In this document: positions 40,017 to 47,749 of the stretch, piece by piece
How positions within the stretch are numbered: position 1 is the first letter of the stretch
Layout of the letters: every line of letters starts with the position of its first letter
The notes under the pieces: generated by a model
The model's database searches: none
Told to the model about the DNA's origin: nothing
What the model saw: the letters and a program-made list of their open reading frames with translations, nothing else
Position numbers and translations under genes: made by a program
Origin: Planctomycetota bacterium
Lineage (GTDB): Bacteria > Planctomycetota > UBA8742 > UBA2392
Reading direction: 5' to 3'
Assembly (NCBI GenBank): GCA_020849795.1
Contig: JADZFR010000043.1
Span: forward strand, 1-52,805
DNA length: 52,805 nucleotides

Positions 40017-41105
40017 TTATTGAAGAACTTGAAACAGCAAAGACGCAAACGTGGTAATCGGTGCCTGCTCCCGGATGTCTTCAAAGCCCGCGCGCAGGGT
40101 GTTGATGGCGTTGAGCGTGTCGTTGAACAGCGTGTCGTTCTTGAACAGCTTGCCGACGGTGCCCTCGCCGCGGTTGACGCCCTCCATCGTATCGCCGAGT
40201 TCTTTGGCAACGCGCGAAGCATTATCCACCAGCGTGGGCGCGCGGGCGATGGTCTCTTTCATGTTCTGGCCGGTCTCTTCATCATTCAGCAGAACGCCGA
40301 ACAGTCCCTTGCCGTTGTCCAGCTTCTCGGCGATAGACTTGGCGCTGCGTGTAGCGCCGACGGTGTTGTCAGTGGCGTCTTCAACGTTCTTGACGATGTT
40401 CTTCATGCGCATTGCCGTGTCGGCGTCGTCGAGCAGCATGGCTGCCATGCCTTCGCCGCTATTCACTTTGTCGGTGATGTCGCGCACGTTGCTGGTGATG
40501 CCTTTGACGTCTTCGCTGGTTGCGCGCACGTTCTCGACTGTTGCCGCGATGTCGCCCGCTACTTTTTCATCGCGCAGGATGGTGCCGATGGGCCCGCGTC
40601 CGTCGCGCACGTCCTTGACGATGGCGTTCACGTCCTTGACCGTGTCCACGGCAAGGTCGATGCCTTCGTTGATCTTGCCGATGCCACGGCCCGCCGCTGT
40701 GAACAGGTCTTCGACAACTCGGCCCTCAATCGGTGTTTCCATGTCATGGGGCGTGGGGGCCTCACCCATGTAAAGGGCAATTGCACGTCCGCCGAAAGCG
40801 CTGCTGGGAATAATCTCGGCGTAGCAATCCGAGTTCAGTCGCACGTCGCTGTCAATGCTGATGCGCACCAGCACCGTGCCGTTGCGCGTGTCGACGATCA
40901 TGTCCTTGACCTTGCCCTTGGGAACACCGCTGATCCACACCGGCGAATTCAGTTGCAGGCCCTGCACGTTTGGAAACAGGATCTGGGCGGGCTGGTCGGC
41001 TTTGAAACTGATCGCGCCGTCGCCGCCAAGGCGGACCGCAAAGAACAGAACGATTCCGATAGCCGCAAAGAACAGCAGGCCGGCAATGATGTCACGTGCT
41101 TTCAT
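40017..41105 (-). CDS. mlaD: MlaD-type MCE protein of an ABC lipid transporter
   Basis: 362 residues. An N-terminal membrane helix (about 7-26) is followed by one MCE domain (about 35-115: ILFPNVQGLQLNSPVWISGVPKGKVKDM). A long helical region (about 130-362) follows with repeated polar segments such as DVRDGRGPIGTILRDEKV, VNSGEGMAAMLLDDADT, KLDNGKGLFGVLLNDEET and VNRGEGTVGKLFKNDTL. These four 'G-x-G-x-x-x-x-L-L-x-D' motifs recur at about 50-residue intervals; similar helices in other MCE proteins build the tunnel or needle. Its start overlaps the mlaF stop (ATGA). Probably transfers phospholipid between the inner and outer membrane. Confidence 0.9.
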   Translation of the reverse strand: MKARDIIAGLLFFAAIGIVLFFAVRLGGDGAISFKADQPAQILFPNVQGLQLNSPVWISGVPKGKVKDMIVDTRNGTVLVRISIDSDVRLNSDCYAEIIPSSAFGGRAIALYMGEAPTPHDMETPIEGRVVEDLFTAAGRGIGKINEGIDLAVDTVKDVNAIVKDVRDGRGPIGTILRDEKVAGDIAATVENVRATSEDVKGITSNVRDITDKVNSGEGMAAMLLDDADTAMRMKNIVKNVEDATDNTVGATRSAKSIAEKLDNGKGLFGVLLNDEETGQNMKETIARAPTLVDNASRVAKELGDTMEGVNRGEGTVGKLFKNDTLFNDTLNAINTLRAGFEDIREQAPITTFASLLFQVLQ

Positions 41106-42064
41106 GGCTTGTTCTCCGGTTCTGGCGGGGAAGGCTCAGGCTCAAGTTCCATAATCGCGGGCGTTGCTTCGCCCGTAGTTTCTGCTTCTGCTTCGTCCAT
41201 GCCTGCTTCGAGACGCGCACTGAAAGTCGGTGAGCGGCCTTTCATGATGGCGGTGGTGCTGCGGCGGCTGACGGCGCCTTCGCGGCCGCCGGTGATGAAG
41301 TGCTGCACTTCTGCGATGTCGCTGGCGCGGATCTCGTCGGGCGTGCCGATCTGCAGCATGCCGCCCTGGTAAAACATGCCAATCCTGCTTGCGATGGTGT
41401 ACGCGCTTTCCATGTCGTGCGTCACCACGATCTGCGTCATCTTCAGCTGGTCGCGCAGGCGATTGATAAGTTTGTCGATTTCGTATGCGATGACCGGGTC
41501 CAGGCCGCTGCTCGGCTCATCGTACAGCACCAGTTCAGGGTCGAGTGCAATTGCGCGCGCAAGGCCCGCGCGCTTCTTCATGCCGCCCGAGATTTCGGCG
41601 GGGAACTTGTCTTTGTCCTGCCACAGGTTCACCAGTTCAAGTTTCTGTTGCACGATCTCGGTGCGCTTGCGGCGGCTCATCTTGGTGTGCTCAAGCAGCG
41701 GCAACTCGACGTTCTGGAACAGGTCAAGCCAGGCAATCAGCGCGCCTGACTGGAACAGCACACCGAACTTGCGGCGCATCACCTCAAGCTCTTTGTTGGA
41801 CATCGTGGTGATTTCTTCGCCCGCAACGCGGATGCTGCCTTCGTCGGGGCGCATCAGACCGATCAGGTTGCGCAACGTCACCGACTTGCCCGTGCCCGAA
41901 TAGCCGATGATCACGAACGTCTCGCCCTTCTTGACGTTGAACGTGAGCCGGTCGAGGATTCTGCGGCCGGCAAGTGTCTTGCTGACGCCGGCAAACTCGA
42001 CCATCGGCGTCGTATCAACCAACGCGGCTGGTGAAGACTTTTCCGTTTGCACATTCAATGCCAA
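41102..42064 (-). CDS. mlaF: MlaF-type ABC transporter ATPase
   Basis: 320 residues. Walker A is GYSGTGKS (54-61). The Q-loop is FGVLFQSGALIAWLD, the signature EISGGMKKRAGLARAI is the variant typical of MlaF, Walker B is LVLYDEP with SSGLDP, and the switch histidine is in VVTHDM. The C-terminal 60 residues are an acidic, Pro-rich extension not needed by ordinary MlaF. The start is TTG at 42064 with GGAG 8 nt upstream; the ATG at codon 21 (MVEFAGVSK) is an alternative. It lies between mlaE and mlaD in the conserved order. Confidence 0.95.
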   Translation of the reverse strand: MALNVQTEKSSPAALVDTTPMVEFAGVSKTLAGRRILDRLTFNVKKGETFVIIGYSGTGKSVTLRNLIGLMRPDEGSIRVAGEEITTMSNKELEVMRRKFGVLFQSGALIAWLDLFQNVELPLLEHTKMSRRKRTEIVQQKLELVNLWQDKDKFPAEISGGMKKRAGLARAIALDPELVLYDEPSSGLDPVIAYEIDKLINRLRDQLKMTQIVVTHDMESAYTIASRIGMFYQGGMLQIGTPDEIRASDIAEVQHFITGGREGAVSRRSTTAIMKGRSPTFSARLEAGMDEAEAETTGEATPAIMELEPEPSPPEPENKP

Positions 42065-42092
42065 GCTGGATGCTCCGAACGCAACGTCACCT

Positions 42093-42875
42093 CTACAGGA
42101 TGCCTGCCACGAGTCGTTTCACCATCCTATAGAAACTCGTCAGCAGGTAGTTCAAAAACACGGTCAACGTCAGCGCCACCACGACAGTGTTGCGGCTTGC
42201 ACGACCAACGCCCACGGCGCCACCGGTGGTGCGCATGCCGTTGGCGCAGGCGACGGCGCCTGCGCACAGGCTGAAGACCAGCGATTTGAGCAGGCCCCAG
42301 TAGATGTCCAGAGGCTCAGCCCCGCGCTCGGCCATGCGCAAGAAGTCGTCCAGCGGCACGCCAAGCTGCACTTTCGACACCAATGCGCCGCCCGCCACGC
42401 CGACCAGCGTGCCAAAGATAGTCAGGATTGGCCCCATGATCGCGTAGCCAAGCAGCCGCGGCATCACGACAAAACTGACCGGGTTGATGCTCATGACCTC
42501 AAGGGCGTCAATTTCTTCCGAGGTCTTCATGGTGCCGATTTCGGCCGCCATGCTGCTGCCGACGCGGGCAATCAGCACAAACGCCGTCATCCACGGGCCA
42601 AGCTCACGAACCATGGCGCTGACGATCACCAAGCCGACCAGGCTGGTCTGGCCGAAACGGGCAAACTCAATGCCGGTCTGCAGCGCGAACACCATGCCGA
42701 CCAGCAGCATGAAGAAGCAGGTGATGGCCAGACTCTGCGTGCCGATCACGTGCATCTGCGTGAACAGCGCGCGACGCCGCTTCCAGGCGTGGTTGATGTA
42801 CCCTAACGCCTCCAGCAACAGCAACAGCGTGTAGCCTGCGCCCCTGATCGCCCTTAGCCCGATGAAATCTTTCAT
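42093..42875 (-). CDS. mlaE: MlaE-type ABC transporter permease
   Basis: 260 residues with five or six membrane helices. It has the conserved family segments: GMVFALQTGIEFARFG, RELGPWMTAFVLIARVGSSMAAEIGTMKTSEEIDALEVM, and PRLLGYAIMGPIL. It forms the membrane core of the lipid transporter with MlaF and MlaD. The ATG overlaps the stop codon of the upstream lipoprotein gene (ATGA), so the lipoprotein and permease are translationally coupled. No mlaA, mlaB or mlaC is recognised in this window. Confidence 0.94.
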   Translation of the reverse strand: MKDFIGLRAIRGAGYTLLLLLEALGYINHAWKRRRALFTQMHVIGTQSLAITCFFMLLVGMVFALQTGIEFARFGQTSLVGLVIVSAMVRELGPWMTAFVLIARVGSSMAAEIGTMKTSEEIDALEVMSINPVSFVVMPRLLGYAIMGPILTIFGTLVGVAGGALVSKVQLGVPLDDFLRMAERGAEPLDIYWGLLKSLVFSLCAGAVACANGMRTTGGAVGVGRASRNTVVVALTLTVFLNYLLTSFYRMVKRLVAGIL

Positions 42876-44431
42876 TTGCGGATCTTCAGGCCCCAGAATA
42901 GTCGGGTGTAGCGGTCATCCGGCCCGTGGTGATAGCCCAGCAGCCCATAGAACAGGTTGAAGTCTTCGATGTCGCCCGGGTTGGGCCCCGAGGGATAGAG
43001 GCGGTCTTTCGCCTGCTTTACCACATGCCAGTCGAACAACGGCGCGAGCGAGACGTCAATCTTGTACGGGTCTTCTTCGTAATTGAAAATGCGGAACAAT
43101 GCCTGCACCTTGGTTTCGTCGGGGCCCACGCGCACGCTGAAGAACTTGAAGAACGGCCCATAGGTGTTGTCGAACTTCAGGTCATTGAACGGAAAGATCG
43201 ACAGCATCTCGAAGTCCACGGTGCCATCGACGTCTTTCTTGTATTTGGCCAGCGGCCAGATGCGGACGAGGTCTTTGGTGCGGATCGTTCCGTCGGGCTC
43301 GGGCAGGTAGCGCTTGAAGTTGGCAAAGAAGATCGGGAACACCTGGTAGCGCGTCTCGGTGTACGTGGGCAGCTTGTCCTCGTAGTACCAGAATAGCGGC
43401 CACAGCACATTGATTGCCGTGGAGGTGCTGCCGTCGGGATACTTGCGCTCGCTGTAATCCCACAGCGGCCACACGCGATACTGCTTGAAGGCGTCGCCCT
43501 TGGCATACCGGAACACCGGCCAGAACAGGTCAAGGATCGTGGTGTCGGACAGGTCCGCCCGCGTGTAGCTGAACATCGGGTAGTTGTAGATGAACAGCAT
43601 GCTGAAATTCAGCGTGACCGCGCTCTTCTTGTAGCCGAACAACGGGTACACCATCAGCGCCTCGCGCGGATACTTGCGGTCCATGGCTTCGCGGTCGTAC
43701 CGGAAAATCGGCCACAGGATCGTCCAGCGGTCAGCCACCGGCAGTTTCTTGGTGCCGCCGGTGATGTCGTCGGGAACTTCGCGCCAGACCTCGGTGCGGC
43801 TGAATAGCGGCAGAACGCCGTAGGTTCGGTAGCCGGGACCGTAGCCCCACTTCACAATCGGGAAGGGCATGTAAAACGTCGTGCGCCCCTGCCGGTGCAA
43901 CTCAACGTAGAGCGGAAACATGATAAAGCGGACTTCGTCGTTGCCGAAGACGCCCTTGAGGTTGCCGCCAAACGGTGCTACCGCGAAGTGCGAGCCCTCG
44001 ATGCTGCTCTCGCCTCCAAACACGAGCGGAAAGAAAAAGTAATCCAGTTCGCGGTGACCAGGCGAGTAACTCACGTCGTTCCACCAGAACACCGGCATCA
44101 CGTGAATCTGGCGTTCCAGCCTGCCTTCCCACCCGGCTGTGCGCCGTTCGCGCCAACGCCCAATGGGATAGAAAAACAGCTGATCGCGCTCTGCCCGGGC
44201 CGGGGACTCAGTGTAGCTGTAGAAAGGCCGCACGCTGGTCTGCACGTAACCGTCGGGGCCGGTCTTTTTCTCGTAGAAGGGGCCGGCGGCGCGCGTGTTG
44301 ACGCTGCCGTCAACGCCCGTGGACTCGTTGAAAAACGGCCACGCGTATGTGCGAGTAGGCGGCCGGTCACCACCGACCGTGCAGCCGGCAACGGCAATCA
44401 CAAGTAAAAGCAAGGCCAGCAAGACGCGCAT
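42872..44431 (-). CDS. Lipoprotein with repeated aromatic-proline motifs, first gene of the Mla operon
   Basis: 519 residues, no family I recognise. A lipoprotein signal peptide ends in VAGC (lipidated Cys16). The rest is beta-strand-like and very rich in Trp, Tyr and Phe. It contains a recurring [WYF]-P-[LIV]-[FW]-x-[YF] motif, for example WPIFRYDRE, YPLFGYKKS, WPVFRYAKG, WPLWDYSER, WPLFWYYED, FPIFFANFK and WPLAKYKKD. The spacing of about 25-40 residues suggests a repeated beta-hairpin unit, as in a beta-barrel, propeller or solenoid. Being lipid-anchored and coupled to mlaE, it is a candidate outer-membrane or periplasmic partner of the transporter. The ATG at 44431 is chosen because it begins the signal peptide; a promoter lies just upstream. 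Confidence 0.75.
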   Translation of the reverse strand: MRVLLALLLLVIAVAGCTVGGDRPPTRTYAWPFFNESTGVDGSVNTRAAGPFYEKKTGPDGYVQTSVRPFYSYTESPARAERDQLFFYPIGRWRERRTAGWEGRLERQIHVMPVFWWNDVSYSPGHRELDYFFFPLVFGGESSIEGSHFAVAPFGGNLKGVFGNDEVRFIMFPLYVELHRQGRTTFYMPFPIVKWGYGPGYRTYGVLPLFSRTEVWREVPDDITGGTKKLPVADRWTILWPIFRYDREAMDRKYPREALMVYPLFGYKKSAVTLNFSMLFIYNYPMFSYTRADLSDTTILDLFWPVFRYAKGDAFKQYRVWPLWDYSERKYPDGSTSTAINVLWPLFWYYEDKLPTYTETRYQVFPIFFANFKRYLPEPDGTIRTKDLVRIWPLAKYKKDVDGTVDFEMLSIFPFNDLKFDNTYGPFFKFFSVRVGPDETKVQALFRIFNYEEDPYKIDVSLAPLFDWHVVKQAKDRLYPSGPNPGDIEDFNLFYGLLGYHHGPDDRYTRLFWGLKIRK

Positions 44432-44437
44432 TGAGTC

Positions 44438-44465
44438 TTTGTATGCCGTGGTGGGGGAAATGCAA
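44438..44465 (-). promoter_or_regulatory. Promoter of the lipoprotein-mlaEFD operon, leaderless geometry
   Basis: Minus strand: TTGCAT (44460-44465), 16-nt spacer, TACAAA (44438-44443), then 6 nt to the ATG at 44431. It fills the 40-nt gap after dusB. Confidence 0.5.
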
Positions 44466-44471
44466 AGGGGT

Positions 44472-45509
44472 TCAGGCGCTTGCAAGCAGAGGGCGTCGCC
44501 CCACGAACTCGTCTTCCGGGATGCCTACCGCGCACTCAAAGTGCTCGGTGACTTCATCCAGCACCTCGTGGAACTCTTCACGCGAATCGACACGCGTCAT
44601 CAACGCCCGAAACTGGGCGCTGCCGGGGATGTCCTTGATGTACCACGTGGCATAGCGTCGCACGACTTGGCTTGCGCGCCGAGCGTCAAAGCTCTCCAGC
44701 AGCATCTCGAAGTGTTCGCGGAGTACTGCCAGTCTCTCTAGCGCATCAGGAGTCTCGGTGACCACGCGGCCGTGGGCCAGCGTCTCGTTGATCTCGCGGA
44801 ACAGCCACGGCCGGCCCCAGCAGCCGCGACCAATCATGATGCCGTCGCAGTGGCTCTGGCTGAACACGCGCAGCGCATCTTCGGGCTCTTTGACGTCGCC
44901 CGACGCGATCACCGGAATGCTCAGCGCGGCCTTCAACTCGCCAGTGAGGGCGTGGTTGGCCAGCCCCGTGAAGCTCTGGGCGCGGGTGCGCGGATGAATT
45001 GTGATGGCAACCATGCCGCTGTCCTGCGCCATGCGGCCGATGTCGAGAAAGTTCATGCAGTTGTCGTTGACGCCGGCCCGAATCTTTACTGTCACCGGGA
45101 TGCTTACGGCGCCGACCATGGCTTCGAAGCACTTGGCGGCACGATCGGGGTAGGCCATCAGTGCGCTGCCCGCGCCGCATTTTCCGATCTTGGGTACCGG
45201 GCAGCCCATGTTGAAATCGACCGTGTCATAGCCCTCGTCCTGCGCCATGCGGCAGGCTTCGGCCAGCCATGCAGGATTGTTGCCGGCGAACTGGATGCCA
45301 ACCGGGCGCTCGTCTTCACGGTAGTACTTGAGCGTCATCGTCTTGCGGTTGTGGTGCAGGAAGCTCTCGACCTTGAGCATCTCGACATAAGTCAAGCCGG
45401 CCCCATAGCGCTTGCACAAGACGCGATACGCCCGGTTGCTGATGCCCGCGAGTGGGGCGGCAACCAGGTTGTTCTTGAGTTGCAAGTTGCCGTACTTCAG
45501 GGGTGTCAA
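44472..45509 (-). CDS. dusB: tRNA-dihydrouridine synthase (DusB type)
   Basis: 345 residues. This FMN enzyme reduces specific uridines of tRNA to dihydrouridine. APLAGISNRAYRVLCKRYGA is the FMN/start signature, and the catalytic cysteine lies in VDFNMGCPVPKI. KIRAGVNDNC, ITIHPRTRAQSFTG, VIASGDVKEPEDAL and GIMIGRGCWGRPW follow in the normal order. The start is TTG at 45509 with GGAG 6 nt upstream, which gives the usual distance to GNLQLKN; an ATG at 45533 would add 8 residues and has no SD. It is 40 nt upstream of the lipoprotein-mla operon on the same strand. Confidence 0.93.
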   Translation of the reverse strand: MTPLKYGNLQLKNNLVAAPLAGISNRAYRVLCKRYGAGLTYVEMLKVESFLHHNRKTMTLKYYREDERPVGIQFAGNNPAWLAEACRMAQDEGYDTVDFNMGCPVPKIGKCGAGSALMAYPDRAAKCFEAMVGAVSIPVTVKIRAGVNDNCMNFLDIGRMAQDSGMVAITIHPRTRAQSFTGLANHALTGELKAALSIPVIASGDVKEPEDALRVFSQSHCDGIMIGRGCWGRPWLFREINETLAHGRVVTETPDALERLAVLREHFEMLLESFDARRASQVVRRYATWYIKDIPGSAQFRALMTRVDSREEFHEVLDEVTEHFECAVGIPEDEFVGRRPLLASA

Positions 45510-45544
45510 CGCAAACTCCTGCCAGCAAACCATTTAGCAAGGGT

Positions 45545-45574
45545 GTAGTATCTAAATGCCTGTTCAGTGGTCAA
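45545..45574 (-). promoter_or_regulatory. Putative dusB promoter
   Basis: Minus strand: TTGACC (45569-45574), 18-nt spacer, TACTAC (45545-45550). Predicted start near 45538, about 29 nt before the TTG start. Confidence 0.45.
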
Positions 45575-45662
45575 TCCGGGGGACTGCCAGAATCCGGGAG
45601 CAGGATTGACCTTCATCGCGTAGAATAGTGCGTCGCTTTGTCGGGCCGGATTGGAGACGTGT

Positions 45663-47648
45663 ATGCATCGCTTCGGGCGCCTTGTGTTTTCATTTGGTGT
45701 GTTTGGACTTGCCGCATCGCTACACGGCGCGGTCGGGGATGTTGCCCCTACGTTCAGCCTGATCCAGGAGGCCAAGCCGCTGTCCGCCGAAGTGGACGAA
45801 CAGGTCAAGCTGCTGGACCACCCCAACCTTGAGATTCGCACGCAGGCCCGCGCGGCATTGATCGCCTTGGGCGAAAGCGCTATTCCACACCTTCGCAAAC
45901 ACCTTGATAGCGAGACTTTATCGGCAGCCGCGCTGGATGAAGTTCGCGCATCGATCAAAATGCTTGGCGGCATGGCCGAGCCACTGGCGCGGCAAAAGTC
46001 GGAAATGAAGCTGCGCATCAAGACTGCCGAACGCAGCATCGAGGTGACCGGTAGCGGCGGCGAAGTACGCATCAGCAAAGAAGGTAAGTCGTTCAAGTTT
46101 GAGCGTCGGGATGACGGCAGCGTGCGCGTGGAGATTCGTGCGGCTGGCGAAGTGAATGTGGAAACGTATGCCAGCGCCGAAGACCTGCGCAAGCACGACG
46201 CCGCTTTGCACCGCGAGCTTGAAGCAGCACCACAGGCGCACGGCCAGGCCAATCCTGCCGACCCGTCGCAAGAGCATGGCATCGGCGACGGCAACGCCCG
46301 CAAAGACAACGGCGAATTGCAGGACTTTCTGGACGACATCGACGCCTTGAACGGCGTGAACTTCGCCGACGGCGACCTGACTGACGAAGAGCGCAAAGTG
46401 CTGGCCGAGAAGGCGCGCCAGAAGCTTGAGAAGGATATGCAGAAGCTGCAAGAGCGCGAAAAAGACAACGCCCGCGAGAAAGACCCGGAAGAGAGCATCG
46501 ACATCAAGAAAGACCGCTACCGCGCCAGCCTCAAGGCCCTTGAGCGTGACCTGATCTATCGCCTGGCGGAGTTGCGTCGCCCCGGCGGCGACCAGTACGA
46601 AAGCAACCTCGACGACCTGGATGAACGCATCCGCGATACGTTCTCGACGCTGCACGATAAGGTCGACGACGGTGGCCCCAAGGACTGGGAAGTTGCATTG
46701 GGCGACGGCCGCAAGTTCCACAAACAGTTCGGCGACGAGCTTTCAAAATGGGGCAAAGACATCAATATCGATGCCAAGGTCATGGATGTGCCGCGCCGCG
46801 TTACGGAAATGAAGACCCAGTTGCGCGACAGGCTGAAACGCATTCGCAAACATGGCGCAAAGCGCGTCGAAAGCAACCTCGATGACCTGGAAGAAAAGAT
46901 CCTCGACAGCTTCGAGAGCCTTGAGTCCAAGGTCAAAGACACGCCGCCGTCTGGCTGGCCCGGCATTCTTGAGACCGCAGAGAAGTTCTTTATCCAGTAC
47001 TCAGCAGACCTCGACAAGTGGGCCAAGGAAGCGGGCGTGGATGAGGCCGTGGCATCGCCGCTTGAAGTCATCGCCGAGCTGCGCAGCGACCTCCTTGACC
47101 GCGTAAGTCAAGTGCGCCGCCTTGGCGGCGACAAATACGAAAGCGAGCTCGACGAGGTAGAGGACAGCATCAAGGAGACGTTTGCCGACTTGAGAGAAAA
47201 GGTGCTGAGCCGCGACAAGGGCGACTGGCCCGAGATCCAGAAGTCTGCCGAAAAGCACTACAAGCTGTTCGTGGACGCCATCAATTTGTGGCAGCGCAAG
47301 ATTGAGCTGGGCTCAAAGCCGAAGGACGCGCCCGACCGTGACGTCAAGCTGCCGCCCGGCGAACAGATGGACGTGGTCGATGGCGTGCGCGTTTCACGCC
47401 TGCTGCCGCTACCGCGCAAGCAGCTCGGACTCGACAACGGCCTGAGCGTCAACGAAATCGTGGATGCAGACAAGCCGCTGGCCCGCGCCGGCCTTGAGGT
47501 CTACGACATCATCACCGAAGTGAACGGAAAGGCTGTCGATAGCCGCACCGAGTTGCGCGACGCGATGACAGCGATGGAACGCGGCAGCGAGTTCACGCTC
47601 ACAATCATGCGCAACGGCAAAGTGCAGGAAGTGAAGGGCAAGAGATAG
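45663..47648 (+). CDS. Exported PDZ protein with three tandem helical repeats
   Basis: 661 residues. Signal peptide (FSFGVFGLAASLHG) followed by a HEAT-like helical pair (HPNLEIRTQARAALIALGESAIPHLRKHL), a beta segment (IKTAERSIEVTGSGGEVRI), a charged coiled region, and three tandem repeats of about 90 residues (roughly 285-378, 379-467, 468-555). A C-terminal PDZ domain closes the protein (about 575-661: GLSVNEIVDADKPLARAGLEVYDIITEVNGKAV). Each repeat carries Y/V-E-S-x-L-D-D/E-L/V-E/D followed by I-x-D/E-x-F and a W-containing segment before K/R-F/Y. PDZ domains of this kind bind C-terminal tails of envelope proteins. The ATG at 45663 has GGAG 6 nt upstream. The HtrA-like protease follows 101 nt downstream but behind a terminator. 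Confidence 0.75.
   Translation: MHRFGRLVFSFGVFGLAASLHGAVGDVAPTFSLIQEAKPLSAEVDEQVKLLDHPNLEIRTQARAALIALGESAIPHLRKHLDSETLSAAALDEVRASIKMLGGMAEPLARQKSEMKLRIKTAERSIEVTGSGGEVRISKEGKSFKFERRDDGSVRVEIRAAGEVNVETYASAEDLRKHDAALHRELEAAPQAHGQANPADPSQEHGIGDGNARKDNGELQDFLDDIDALNGVNFADGDLTDEERKVLAEKARQKLEKDMQKLQEREKDNAREKDPEESIDIKKDRYRASLKALERDLIYRLAELRRPGGDQYESNLDDLDERIRDTFSTLHDKVDDGGPKDWEVALGDGRKFHKQFGDELSKWGKDINIDAKVMDVPRRVTEMKTQLRDRLKRIRKHGAKRVESNLDDLEEKILDSFESLESKVKDTPPSGWPGILETAEKFFIQYSADLDKWAKEAGVDEAVASPLEVIAELRSDLLDRVSQVRRLGGDKYESELDEVEDSIKETFADLREKVLSRDKGDWPEIQKSAEKHYKLFVDAINLWQRKIELGSKPKDAPDRDVKLPPGEQMDVVDGVRVSRLLPLPRKQLGLDNGLSVNEIVDADKPLARAGLEVYDIITEVNGKAVDSRTELRDAMTAMERGSEFTLTIMRNGKVQEVKGKR
46516..47325 (+). 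repeat. Three tandem coding repeats of about 270 nt
   Basis: Protein-level repeats in the PDZ protein: unit 1 contains YESNLDDLDERIRDTF, unit 2 VESNLDDLEEKILDSF, unit 3 YESELDEVEDSIKETF. Each starts with a basic helix (RDLIYRLAELRR, RDRLKRIRKHG, SDLLDRVSQVRRLGG). Approximate boundaries 46516-46799, 46800-47067, 47068-47325. Confidence 0.75.
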
Positions 47649-47665
47649 CGCCTGAACCACTCACG

Positions 47666-47696
47666 CGGGCCGGCGACTGCCGGCCCGTTCTGTTTT
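47666..47696 (+). terminator. Rho-independent terminator after the PDZ protein gene
   Basis: Perfect 9-bp stem CGGGCCGGC (47666-47674) with GCCGGCCCG (47679-47687), loop GACT, then TTCTGTTTT. Confidence 0.88.
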
Positions 47697-47749
47697 CCGG
47701 GTATCGACAGCGGCTGCTCTCGCGTAACAATAGTGGACAGGAGACGCGC

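Noticed and set aside
45574..46721. Long minus-strand frames opposite the PDZ protein gene
   Set aside because: Ser/Arg- or Val/Leu-biased compositions typical of reverse frames in GC-rich genes; no start signal and no family resemblance.
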